From assembly GCA_964425605.1 (NCBI GenBank), contig CAYRNR010000016.1, positions 1 to 64,000 of the forward strand: a stretch of 64,000 bases of DNA, given 5' to 3'. The notes beneath the pieces were generated by a model. That model did no database searches and was not told the origin of the DNA. It saw only the letters and a list, made by a program, of their open reading frames with translations. Shown piece by piece: positions 15,223 to 23,080 of this stretch. This DNA comes from CAYRNR01 sp964425605 (lineage in GTDB: Bacteria > Myxococcota_A > UBA796 > UBA9615 > CAYRNR01). Position 1 is the stretch's first letter, and each line of letters starts with the position of its first letter. Position numbers and translations under genes: made by a program.

Positions 15223-16458
15223 ATGGTCGCCAGGATCGCCCCCGTCGAGCTGCCCCGGCAACGGTCCCCCGAACGCTTCGTCCTCGCCCTGGGCGCCGCC
15301 CTCCACCGCGAGGGGATTCCCGCCCACCGGCTCGAGGCCGCGCTCACCGAGATGGGGCGCCGCCTGGAGCTCCAGGGACAGTACTTCTCCACGCCCACCT
15401 CCCTGTACGCGGCGTTCGGTCCCCAGGGCGACCAGCGCCTCTCGCTGATCCGCGTCGATCCCGGCGAGCTCCACCTCGAGAAGCTCTCCGAGCTCGACGA
15501 GGTGACCCAGGCCGTGCTGTCGGGCGACATGGCCACCGACGAGGCCACGGACCGCATCGAGTCCATCGTCGACGCCCCCGATCGTTACGGACCCGGGATC
15601 TCCACCGCGGCGTTCGCCGTGGTGTCCGCCTCGGCCGCGCTGCTGTTCGGCGGCACCTGGCTCGACATCGGCGCAGCCCTGGCCGTGGGCGCCGAGGTGG
15701 GGCTGTTGCTGGTGCTCGCGAGCTGCTTCCCGGCCGTGGGCCGCGTGGTCCTGCCCCTCGCCGCGGCCGTGGCCGGCGCCTGGGCCGCGATCCTGGCCGC
15801 CTGGACCGGCGCCGTCTCTGTGCAGATCGTCACCCTCGCCGGGCTGATCGTGCTGGTGCCCGGGCTGACGCTGACCGTTTCGGTCAACGAGCTGTCCACG
15901 GGCCACCTCGTCTCCGGGACCGCGCGCATGATGGGCGCGCTGGTGGTCTTCCTGCAGCTCGGCCTGGGCATCGTCCTGGGAAGCCAGCTGGGGGGTCTGA
16001 TGCCCGCGGCCGCACCATCGATCGCAGCTGCCGCGCCGCCCTCGTGGATCGTATGGCCCGCCACGACGCTCGCGGCGATCTGCCTGACCGTCCTCTTTCG
16101 CGCCCGCCCGTCCGACGCCTTGCTGATCACGGCGTCGTGCGTCCTGGCCATGATCGGCGCGCGCGTCGGCGGCGCCCTGCTCCCGCCGCCGGGCTCGGCG
16201 TTCGTCGGTGCCCTCGTGGTGGGGGTGTTCGGCAACGTCTACGCGCGGCTCGCCGGGCGCCCGTCGCTGATCCCGATCGTGCCGGGCCTGCTGCTGCTCG
16301 TGCCGGGCTCGGTGGGCTTCCACAGCCTCTCGGCCATGCTGCGTGACGACGTCCTCGCGGGTGTGCAGACCGCCTTCTTCGCTGGCATGTCCGCCGTGGC
16401 GCTGGCCGCGGGGCTGCTGCTGGCGAACGCCGCGCTGGGGGCGCGCAAGCCGTACTGA
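15223..16458 (+). CDS. ThrE/YjjP-type threonine/serine exporter family protein
   Basis: 411-residue membrane protein with both ThrE halves fused. Residues 1 to about 120 form the soluble domain (LALGAALHREGIPAHRLEAAL, STPTSLYAAFG, VDPGELHLEKLSELDEV). About ten membrane helices follow, including VLVPGLTLTVSVNELSTGHLVSGTARMMGAL, the conserved centre of the family, and the second part GSAFVGALVVGVFGNVYARL plus PSLIPIVPGLLLLVPGS. I prefer the ATG at 15223, preceded by AGGTG at 6 bases, over a GTG three codons upstream. Presumed to export threonine, serine or a related amino acid under control of the divergent Lrp/AsnC regulator. Confidence 0.92.
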   Translation: MVARIAPVELPRQRSPERFVLALGAALHREGIPAHRLEAALTEMGRRLELQGQYFSTPTSLYAAFGPQGDQRLSLIRVDPGELHLEKLSELDEVTQAVLSGDMATDEATDRIESIVDAPDRYGPGISTAAFAVVSASAALLFGGTWLDIGAALAVGAEVGLLLVLASCFPAVGRVVLPLAAAVAGAWAAILAAWTGAVSVQIVTLAGLIVLVPGLTLTVSVNELSTGHLVSGTARMMGALVVFLQLGLGIVLGSQLGGLMPAAAPSIAAAAPPSWIVWPATTLAAICLTVLFRARPSDALLITASCVLAMIGARVGGALLPPPGSAFVGALVVGVFGNVYARLAGRPSLIPIVPGLLLLVPGSVGFHSLSAMLRDDVLAGVQTAFFAGMSAVALAAGLLLANAALGARKPY

Positions 16459-16465
16459 TCCGGCG

Positions 16466-17668
16466 TCAGAAGGAGAACGAGTGGGTGCCGGCGGAGGACA
16501 TCCAGATGTCTCCGTCGTGACTCAGCGCGTCGTCGGCGCCGCCGTTGAACGGATAGTGCACCTGCTCCCCCATCGCTCCGCACCCGTAGCACTGGTACCA
16601 GTCCCCCGCCGGATCGTTCACCCACCAGCCGGCGCCGTCGTAGCCGGCGATGACGATGATGTGGCCCGCCCCGGTGAGGAACGTGTGCACCAGCACCGGC
16701 CGGCCGGCGTCGATCTGAGCCTTGATCAGCGAGCGCGTGCCGCCGTAGGTCGAGTCGGCGTACAGCCCCTCCCAGGCGTACAGCTGCTCCAGCGCGCCGG
16801 GTGACTGTCCCTGGCCCTTTCCGTAGGTCGTGTAGAGGTGATCCGGCGTCTCTGACCCCGGGTCGAAGTAGTTGAGCAGCATCGCCGCCGACGTCAGCCC
16901 GCAGGTGGCGCCGGGTTCGTATGCGTTGTCGTACTGGTAGAAGTAGGGCACGCTCAGCGGGTTGCTCCCCCCTCCCCCGCCGTTGTTGCCGTCGTCGCCG
17001 GTTCCCTCGAAGGAGATCGTGATCTCGTCGGTGTCGACGACGTGGCCATACGTGTCGTAGCCGGTCAGCACGACGTTGCGCGGCGTCGCGGTGTAGTTGA
17101 ACTCGTAGGTGAACTCCGTCGAGACGAGCGGCGACCACTCGTGCATCTGCCAGCCATCCGCGGCGATGGAGACCAGATCGACGCCCGTGGTGCTGATGCG
17201 GAACGTCACGGGGTTGTGCACCACCGCGCCGTCCGTGGGCGCGTCGAAGCGCACCTTCCCGCCGTCGACGGTGATCGTGATCTTGTGCTCGGCCACCACC
17301 CGGTCCTGGGCGTCGAAGCCGGTCAAGGTCATGTAGCGCGGTACCCCGACGCCGTTGAACGTGTAGGTGAACGTGCTCTGGTGGGCCGGATCCCAGCCGT
17401 CCCCGAGGTGCCACCCCTCGGCGTCGATGGCCACCTTCTCCACGCTGGCGGCCGCGGCCACCTTGAAGATCACCGGGTTGGGGACCACCGAACCGTGAGC
17501 CGGTTCCACGAAGGCCACCCACTCCCCGTTGGGACCGAGGCGGACCACTTCGTCCTGTCCTCCGCTGCCACGACGGGGGGCGTCCCCGTCCACGGGCGCC
17601 CCACATCCGATGAGGAACACCATCAGAGCGGTGGTGGCCAGGATCTTCGACCAATCCCTTGCAGTCAT
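16466..17668 (-). CDS. lipoprotein with two Ig-like modules and a C39-like peptidase domain
   Basis: 400-residue lipoprotein with lipobox FLIGC. Two tandem immunoglobulin-like repeats follow: VAFVEPAHGSVVPNPVIFKV and VRFDAPTDGAVVHNPVTFRI start homologous modules, each with a WH or WQM turn and a TLTGFD or VLTGYD end. A Gly-rich hinge leads to a papain-like C39-type domain with catalytic Cys256 in GATCGLTSAAMLLNYF, His336 in GAGHIIVIAGYD and an Asn/Asp in WWVNDPAGDW. C39-like domains outside ABC exporters are usually extracellular peptidases or amidases; the target here is unknown. Seven bases separate it from the convergent exporter gene. Confidence 0.88.
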   Translation of the reverse strand: MTARDWSKILATTALMVFLIGCGAPVDGDAPRRGSGGQDEVVRLGPNGEWVAFVEPAHGSVVPNPVIFKVAAAASVEKVAIDAEGWHLGDGWDPAHQSTFTYTFNGVGVPRYMTLTGFDAQDRVVAEHKITITVDGGKVRFDAPTDGAVVHNPVTFRISTTGVDLVSIAADGWQMHEWSPLVSTEFTYEFNYTATPRNVVLTGYDTYGHVVDTDEITISFEGTGDDGNNGGGGGSNPLSVPYFYQYDNAYEPGATCGLTSAAMLLNYFDPGSETPDHLYTTYGKGQGQSPGALEQLYAWEGLYADSTYGGTRSLIKAQIDAGRPVLVHTFLTGAGHIIVIAGYDGAGWWVNDPAGDWYQCYGCGAMGEQVHYPFNGGADDALSHDGDIWMSSAGTHSFSF

Positions 17669-17709
17669 CGGACCTCCTCGTACACTGGTGAGGCGTGGAG
17701 CGCTCTTGT

Positions 17710-17732
17710 TGTCAACGCGTTACACGTTAACA
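17710..17732. promoter_or_regulatory. palindromic operator upstream of the MerR-type regulator gene
   Basis: Arms TGTCAACG (17710-17717) and CGTTAACA (17725-17732) differ at one position and flank CGTTACA, which is itself a further half-site. The left arm overlaps a TTGTCA (17709-17714) that fits a -35 element. A site spanning the -35 region is the usual position for MerR-family regulators, so autoregulation is likely. The neighbouring divergent C39-like gene could be a second target. Confidence 0.5.
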
Positions 17733-17772
17733 GAGATTCTTCTACACGGTCGTATCGAGGCGCAAGAAAAGA

Positions 17773-19281
17773 ATGGGTCAAACAACCCCCGTCAGCAGCA
17801 CGCCGCCCGCGGCGTCCCTCCGCATCAGCGACCTGGTGGACCGGACCGAGCTCTCCAAGGAGCTGATCCACCACTACCTGAGGCTAGGCCTGATCCCCCG
17901 CCCGGAGGTGCGCGGGCAGTACACCGGCGAGCACGTGCGCCTGCTGACCCTGGTCAAGCGCATGCGCGAGGACTTCCACCTCCCCCTGGAGGTGATCCGC
18001 CAGCTGTTCGGCCTGTTCGCGTTCGACCCCGATCGCATGGACCCCCTGGTCCAGGTCGAGTCGGTCGCCCAGCGCCTGACCCGCCTGGCCACGAACTCGG
18101 ACCTCGGGCTGTCCGACCTGCTCAGCGCGGACGACGTCGTGGCCAGGGCCGGCGTGGACGTGGCCACCCTGGAGCGACTCGTGGAGGGTGGCGTGGTCGC
18201 TCCCGTGCCGGGTGAGACCCCATCGGTGTTCACCGAGTACGACGTCCACGCGGTGGCGCTGTGCGAACGGGGGCTCCGGCTGGGCATCCCGTTCGAGTCC
18301 TTCCGAACGGTCGCCTCCTACGTGCAGGTCGCCTTCGAGCTGGCCCACCGCGAGTTCATCGACGTGGGCTGGAGCAGCAACGTCCCCGCCGAGCAGATGC
18401 TGGGCGAGGTCTTCGTCCGCAGGGAGATCGTCTCGAGCTTCGTCCACAGCGTGCTGCAGGCCCAGCTCACCGGCCGCCTGCGCCAGTCCCTGGCCCAGCG
18501 CAGCAGCGGGCGGACCGCCCTGGACGACGTGGTCTACCGCCCCAGCGCAGATTTCCTGGCGCGCCACGGCCTGAACCATCTCGTGACCCACCACAAGACG
18601 CGACTGAGCGAGGAACCCGAGGACGAGACGCGCTGGCGCCGGACGGCGGAGCTGCTGATGCACGCGGGCAGCTACCGCGAGGCCGCTTTCTTCTTCGAGC
18701 AGGCCATGGAGAAGTGGCCCTCCACCGCCCTGATGGGTCGTCTGGGCATCGCCCTGGTCCTCGGCGGCGATCCCGAGCGAGGCAGGGCCCTGCTCCAGGC
18801 GGTCCACGACACCGAAGGAGCCACCCCCGAGAACACCATCTACCTTGCGCTCTCCCGGTTCTTCCTGCCGGGCGGAGACGCTACCGCCCAATCCACCGAG
18901 GACGCCACCGCCGTGCTCGATCTGGTGGAGCAGGCGCTCGCCTCGGCGGACCGGGGCGTGGTCGCGATCCACGTCCGCCTCTTCGGGGGTTGGCTGCTGA
19001 CGGCCTTGCCCCCCAGCTTCTGCCGGCTGGAACGTGGACGCCGGATACTCGTCGATCTCTTCGAGGAGCTCGGCAGCGGATCGGTGACCCAGAGCGTGTT
19101 TCCCGGCCTGCGGGAGCGCTCCTTGCTCAACGCGGCCTGGCTACTCTTCGAGAGTCTCGCGCGCCCGGGCGCAGGGCCATCCCACACCGCGCCGTCAGCC
19201 GAGGAGCTGCGCTCACTCATCTGCCGCCTCGACCCGAGCAGCGAGTTCGCGCGGCAGGTGTTCCTCGAGACCGGCAGCTGA
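17773..19281 (+). CDS. MerR-family regulator with duplicated HTH and TPR-like C-terminus
   Basis: 502-residue protein. Residues 16-85 form a MerR-type winged helix (LRISDLVDRTELSKELIHHYLRLGLIPRP, then GEHVRLLTLVKRMREDFHLPLEVIRQL). Residues about 113-175 look like a second, degenerate copy (LSADDVVARAGVDVATLERLVEGGVVAP, FTEYDVHAVALCERGLRLGIPFESF). The C-terminal half is all-helical with TPR-like pairs (LLMHAGSYREAAFFFEQAMEKWP, LGIALVLGGDPERGRALLQAV). This differs from standard MerR proteins of 120-270 residues. No metal-binding Cys cluster is visible. The first in-frame ATG after the operator fits. Ligand and regulon unknown. Confidence 0.85.
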   Translation: MGQTTPVSSTPPAASLRISDLVDRTELSKELIHHYLRLGLIPRPEVRGQYTGEHVRLLTLVKRMREDFHLPLEVIRQLFGLFAFDPDRMDPLVQVESVAQRLTRLATNSDLGLSDLLSADDVVARAGVDVATLERLVEGGVVAPVPGETPSVFTEYDVHAVALCERGLRLGIPFESFRTVASYVQVAFELAHREFIDVGWSSNVPAEQMLGEVFVRREIVSSFVHSVLQAQLTGRLRQSLAQRSSGRTALDDVVYRPSADFLARHGLNHLVTHHKTRLSEEPEDETRWRRTAELLMHAGSYREAAFFFEQAMEKWPSTALMGRLGIALVLGGDPERGRALLQAVHDTEGATPENTIYLALSRFFLPGGDATAQSTEDATAVLDLVEQALASADRGVVAIHVRLFGGWLLTALPPSFCRLERGRRILVDLFEELGSGSVTQSVFPGLRERSLLNAAWLLFESLARPGAGPSHTAPSAEELRSLICRLDPSSEFARQVFLETGS

Positions 19282-19287
19282 ACAAGC

Positions 19288-20055
19288 TCAGGGGCAGTCC
19301 ATGTCCCCGGCCTCCATCAGGTTGACGTTGCCGCCCTGGACCTGGGCCGTGGCCACGGTCCAGTCGCAGTCCTCGCCCGTGATGGACTCGGTGTAGGTCT
19401 CGGCCAGCGAGCCGTTGACGTACACGTCCACCTGGGCGGCGTTCGGAGACTCGTAGCCCGAACCGTAGTAGTCGTGGACCACGATGGTGTACACGCCGTT
19501 GCCCGGTTGCTCGATGGAGGTGATCTCCGGGCCGGTGCCGGAGATGTCGTCCTCCTCCAGCCATGGGTTGTCCGAGTCGTCGCCGGGCACGCCCCAGTCC
19601 AGGATGGGCGTCGCCCCCTGGCAGTTGCCGTAATAACAATCCGTGTCGGTCTCCATCTCGCCCCCGGGTGCGAGGAAGTGCAGGTCGAGATCGTCACCGG
19701 CGACCGCCCAGGTCAGGTGGATCGACAGCAACGGACTGTTCCCCATGGTGTCGTCGTCGTCACCCGCGGTGTCGTCGTCCCCCACGGTGTCGTCGTCCCC
19801 CACCGCGTCGTCGTCGTCGCCCATCGCGTCGTCGTCGTCGCCCATCGCGTCGTCGTCGTCGCCTGCCGCGTCGTCGTCGTCGCCCACGACGTCGTCGTCG
19901 TCACCCACGACATCGTCGTCGTCACCCACGACATCGTCGTCGCCCTCGACGTCGTCGTCGCCGTCGAGGCCATCGGGCATCGGTGGCACGCAGGCAGGGA
20001 CTCCAGCGAGAGAGATCGCGAGCAGGGAAACCAAGAATCCGTTCGAGGGGCGCAT
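19288..20055 (-). CDS. Asp-repeat lipoprotein with YfaP/DUF2135-like domain
   Basis: 255-residue lipoprotein. Lipobox GVPAC, then an Asp-repeat linker over residues 33-102, then a C-terminal domain of about 145 residues. The domain reads LLSIHLTWAVAGDDLDLHFLAPGGEM, then DCYYGNC, then ISGTGPEITSIEQPGNGVYTIVVHDY and VDVYVNGSLAETY. This is the layout of YfaP/DUF2135-type beta-sandwich domains (DLDLH..P.GE, YYGN, Y.I.V). GGAGG lies 7 bases before the ATG. Separated by 6 bases from the convergent MerR-type gene. A structural or adhesive surface role is inferred. Confidence 0.85.
   Translation of the reverse strand: MRPSNGFLVSLLAISLAGVPACVPPMPDGLDGDDDVEGDDDVVGDDDDVVGDDDDVVGDDDDAAGDDDDAMGDDDDAMGDDDDAVGDDDTVGDDDTAGDDDDTMGNSPLLSIHLTWAVAGDDLDLHFLAPGGEMETDTDCYYGNCQGATPILDWGVPGDDSDNPWLEEDDISGTGPEITSIEQPGNGVYTIVVHDYYGSGYESPNAAQVDVYVNGSLAETYTESITGEDCDWTVATAQVQGGNVNLMEAGDMDCP
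19750..19959 (-). repeat. Asp-repeat linker coding segment
   Basis: GAC-rich tandem repeat on the minus strand encoding 12 Asp blocks spaced by VEG, VVG, AAG, AMG, AVG, TVG or TAG. The Gly-containing spacers set it apart from the Ala/Thr spacers of the other linkers. Confidence 0.9.
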
Positions 20056-20148
20056 GGCAAGTCCTCCCCGGGGCGCGCGCATCCCGGTCCGAGTGCGAAC
20101 ACCCCACGCGCGAGATCTATTCGGTGGAAAACGTCCGCTCAGGGGCGT

Positions 20149-20154
20149 TATAGT
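20149..20154 (+). promoter_or_regulatory. candidate -10 element of menA
   Basis: TATAGT, 33 bases before the menA ATG, within the 132-bp spacer between the Asp-repeat lipoprotein gene and menA. No good -35 hexamer is visible 16-18 bases upstream. Confidence 0.3.
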
Positions 20155-20187
20155 CCGCGCGTTCCGGGGGGGACGAGGAGACCTGCC

Positions 20188-21171
20188 ATGACCGACCGAA
20201 ACGAACCGCAGGCGCCGCCTGCTCCGCCCGAGAAACCCGGCACCCTGGGAACCTGGTGGGCTGCGACCCGGCCATTCTCCTTCCCGGCATCGTCCATGTC
20301 CGTGGTGTTCGGCAGTGTGCTCGCCGTGACCATCGGCGGCGCCTCGATGAACTGGGCCTGGTTCGTGCTGTCCGTGGTGGGCATGATGACCCTGCACGCC
20401 GGCTCCAACCTGCTCAACGACGCCACCGACTTCGAGAAGGGCATCGACGCGGCCGTCAACCCCGTCAGCGGGGGTGTGGTGCGCGGCTGGATCACGCCGA
20501 AACAGGCCCGCCTCGGCGCCCTGGTGCTGTTCCTCGTCGGCGGCGCGTGCGGCGGCGTGCTCGTCCTGGCCGTGGGCTGGCCCATCGCCGCGATCGGCGC
20601 GGCGGGCGTGGCCATCGGCGTGCTCTACTCGGCGCGCGTCGCCGGGCTCAAGTACCTGGGCCTGGGCGATCTCGCCGTGTTCCTGAACTTCGGCATCCTG
20701 GGCTCCCTGGGCGCCTGGACCGTGCAGACCGGCGAGCTCTCGTGGCTGCCCGTGCTGTGGGCGGTGCCCCTGTCCCTGCTCGTGGTGGCGATCCTCCACG
20801 CCAACAACTGGCGGGACATCGCCGGCGACAAGGCCAAGAACTGCACCACCGTGGCGAACCTCCTCGGCGATCGGGGCTCCGCGGTCTACTACACCTTCCT
20901 GCTGCTCAGCCCCTTCGGCGCGGTCCTGCTGATCATGGGCCTGTCCCGCTTCACCGACCTGACCGCGGCCATGCCCCTGACCTTCCTGGTCACCCTGCTC
21001 GCGCTGCCCCTGGTCGCCAAGCTGCTGGCGATCAGCCGCCGGCGCGCCGCTCCCCGCGATCCCATGGAGTTCGTCGCGCTGGACGGCGCCACGGCCCAGC
21101 TCAACCTGGTCTTTGGCGTGCTGTGCACCGCGGCGCTGCTGATCCAGGCCGCCATCGAGAAGTTCGCCTGA
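20188..21171 (+). CDS. menA: 1,4-dihydroxy-2-naphthoate polyprenyltransferase
   Basis: 327-residue UbiA-family membrane prenyltransferase, most like MenA, which attaches the polyprenyl chain to dihydroxynaphthoate in menaquinone synthesis. The two Asp-rich motifs are present: NLLNDATDFEKGID near residue 78 and NNWRDIAGDKAKN near residue 208. About eight membrane helices follow a Pro-rich N-terminus; TRPFSFPASSMSV is the typical MenA opening. A GAGGAG ribosome site precedes the ATG. Other UbiA members (UbiA, tocopherol type) are possible, but the ANNWRDIAGD motif favours MenA. No other men gene is in the window. Confidence 0.9.
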   Translation: MTDRNEPQAPPAPPEKPGTLGTWWAATRPFSFPASSMSVVFGSVLAVTIGGASMNWAWFVLSVVGMMTLHAGSNLLNDATDFEKGIDAAVNPVSGGVVRGWITPKQARLGALVLFLVGGACGGVLVLAVGWPIAAIGAAGVAIGVLYSARVAGLKYLGLGDLAVFLNFGILGSLGAWTVQTGELSWLPVLWAVPLSLLVVAILHANNWRDIAGDKAKNCTTVANLLGDRGSAVYYTFLLLSPFGAVLLIMGLSRFTDLTAAMPLTFLVTLLALPLVAKLLAISRRRAAPRDPMEFVALDGATAQLNLVFGVLCTAALLIQAAIEKFA

Positions 21172-21184
21172 TCCTCTGAGCCCC

Positions 21185-22318
21185 CTACGACACCGGCACC
21201 ACCAGCGCGACCACGGGTGAGATCTCGAGGTGGCCGCCGTGCTTGGCCGCGATGCGTTCGACCAGGGCCAGGCCGAGGCCCGAACCCGGGCTGGCCTCCC
21301 CCTTGGTGAACGGCGCGACGAGGTCCGGGGATGGGATTCCCTGACCCCGGTCCCGCACCTCCACCCGCCCCCCCGAGACCGTCACACCGGTCACGCCGCC
21401 GCCGTGGACCCGGGCGTTCTCGATCAGGTTGCGCACGGCCACCTCCAGCAGCCGGGCGTCGCCCTGGACGACGGTCGCGTCGGCCTGCAGCGGCTCGTCG
21501 TCCTCCAGGCACAGCTCGACCAGCAGGTCCAGCCGGACCGGCTCCAGGGCGGGCGAGGCGTGATGGAGCCTGCTCCAGGTCAGCAGCCGCTCGACCATGC
21601 CGGAGACCCGGCTCGCCGTCTGCCGGATCTCGGGGAGCGCCTGGGCGGCCTCGCCTGGTGGGGTCGAGTCCACCCGCGCGAGCAGCGCGGCCATGGGGTT
21701 GCGCAGCTCGTGCGCGGCGCCGGCGAGGATCTGCTCACGCTCGGTGATGGAGGCCTGCAGCGCGAGGATCAAGCGCGCCGATATCCAGCGGCTCAGGACC
21801 AGACCGATGCCCACGAGCACCAGGGCCGCCGCGGCGATGATCGCGCTGAAGCGCAGCGTCGCGGCGCGGGCGGGGCCGGTGGCCGTCGTGGCGACGACCG
21901 CGCCCACGACCGAATCGTCCGTGTCGTCGTACGCCGCGATGGCGAGGCCGCGCCGCGCCGGCTCGTCGAACCACAGCTCCTCTTCGGGCGCAGCCATCAC
22001 CCCGGCAATCCGTTCCTCGAGATCGCGCACGGGCGGTCCAAAGACACGCTGCTCGGGTGTGGCCACGGTGACCTGCACGTCACCCCCGACCAGCTCGGGC
22101 TCCTTGAGCAGGAACTCGTCGTGGAACCGGCCGTCCGCGTCCCAGAAGCCCAGCCCGTACGCGGCCAGGGCGTGGGCCCGCAGCTGACTGTCCACCGCGT
22201 CCACCTGGGCCCGGTGGGTCAGCCCGATGGACAGCGCGGCAAAGAGGATCACGCTGGCGATCCACGCCAGCGCCGTGGTCAACGCGATGCGCCAGGCCAG
22301 GGTCGCAGGATCAGTCAT
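21185..22318 (-). CDS. sensor histidine kinase
   Basis: 377-residue membrane kinase. First helix at about residues 9-33, a periplasmic region with AVDSQLRAHALAAYGLGFWD, and a second helix near 160-178 (FSAIIAAAALVLVGIGLVL). The H-box GAAHELRNPMAALLARV carries phospho-acceptor His203. The N-box is VRNLIENARVHGGG and the G-boxes are VRDRGQGIP and GSGLGLALVERI. It is shorter than average because there is no full HAMP or PAS domain. The ATG overlaps the end of the regulator gene by 8 bases. Convergent with menA. Confidence 0.93.
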   Translation of the reverse strand: MTDPATLAWRIALTTALAWIASVILFAALSIGLTHRAQVDAVDSQLRAHALAAYGLGFWDADGRFHDEFLLKEPELVGGDVQVTVATPEQRVFGPPVRDLEERIAGVMAAPEEELWFDEPARRGLAIAAYDDTDDSVVGAVVATTATGPARAATLRFSAIIAAAALVLVGIGLVLSRWISARLILALQASITEREQILAGAAHELRNPMAALLARVDSTPPGEAAQALPEIRQTASRVSGMVERLLTWSRLHHASPALEPVRLDLLVELCLEDDEPLQADATVVQGDARLLEVAVRNLIENARVHGGGVTGVTVSGGRVEVRDRGQGIPSPDLVAPFTKGEASPGSGLGLALVERIAAKHGGHLEISPVVALVVPVS

Positions 22319-22970
22319 CGACGACGTACCCCAGGCCGCGGCGTGTGCGGATCACCGGCGGATCACCGAGCTTGCGCCGCAGGGCCGAGACCGTGGCCTC
22401 CTCCACGTTGGAGCCCGGCTCGTGCCCGGCGTCCCAGCAGGCCTCGCGCAGCTGGGCGCGGCTGACCACGCGGCCGCGCCGCTGGAGCAGCACCTGCAGC
22501 ACCGCCAGCTCCTTGTTCCTCAGGGGTAGCAGCACACCCCCGCGCCGGACCTCGCCGCGCGCGGGGTCCAGCTCCAGATCGCCGACCCGGAGCACCAGCT
22601 CGTCCAGCGCAGGCCCGCGCCGCGCCAGGGACCGGACCCGCGCCCGCAGCTCGCCCAGATCGAAGGGCTTGACCACGTAGTCGTCGGCGCCGCCGTCCAG
22701 CCCGTCGATGCGATCGTCGATGGCGTCGCGGGCGGTGAGCACCAGCACGGGTGTGGTGAGGCCCCGGCGCCGCCAGCGCCTCAGCGAGTCCAGGCCGTCA
22801 CCGTCCGGCAGCCCGCGGTCCAGGATCACCAGGCCGTAGTCGGTGACGCGCACCTCGAGATCGGCCTGTTCGCGCAGCCCCACCTCGTCCACGGCGTGGC
22901 CGTCCTCGCGCAGCGAGCGGGCGACGGAGGTCCTGAGCACGACCTCGTCCTCGACGAGCAGGATTCGCAT
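22311..22970 (-). CDS. OmpR-family response regulator
   Basis: 219-residue regulator with receiver domain (phospho-acceptor Asp51 in VILDRGLPDGDG, Lys in YVVKPFDLGELRARV) and winged-helix output domain (VIRTRRGLGYVVDD end). The ATG at 22970 is the natural family start MRILLVEDE. It has no Shine-Dalgarno sequence, and a TATGCT lies about 9 bases upstream, so the mRNA may be leaderless. An alternative GTG lies 10 codons upstream. QseB/PmrA-like in general sequence. Forms an operon with the kinase gene downstream. Confidence 0.93.
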   Translation of the reverse strand: MRILLVEDEVVLRTSVARSLREDGHAVDEVGLREQADLEVRVTDYGLVILDRGLPDGDGLDSLRRWRRRGLTTPVLVLTARDAIDDRIDGLDGGADDYVVKPFDLGELRARVRSLARRGPALDELVLRVGDLELDPARGEVRRGGVLLPLRNKELAVLQVLLQRRGRVVSRAQLREACWDAGHEPGSNVEEATVSALRRKLGDPPVIRTRRGLGYVVDD

Positions 22971-23014
22971 GCACCAAGCATAGCCCAGGGGGGTATCCAC
23001 TTTTTTCTCGGGGG

Positions 23015-23031
23015 GTTCAGGTTCGCTTAAG
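23015..23031. promoter_or_regulatory. PmrA/QseB-like direct repeat in the divergent spacer
   Basis: GTTCAG (23015-23020), five bases, then CTTAAG (23026-23031), followed at once by GTTCAC. The hexamer, 5-base gap, hexamer layout matches the type of site used by PmrA/QseB-class regulators. It lies between the regulator gene and the agmatine deiminase gene and could serve both. Confidence 0.4.
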
Positions 23032-23080
23032 GTTCACCCCGGATGATGGGAATCGAGCATTGGACACTGGAGGTTTCACC

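Noticed and set aside
19750..19959. Second repeat tract considered as CRISPR-like
   Set aside because: Same reason: it encodes Asp blocks in frame behind a lipobox.
22981..23060. Intrinsic terminator from the TTTTTT tract at 23001
   Set aside because: The T-run lies in a divergent promoter region and has no GC-rich stem directly before it on either strand.
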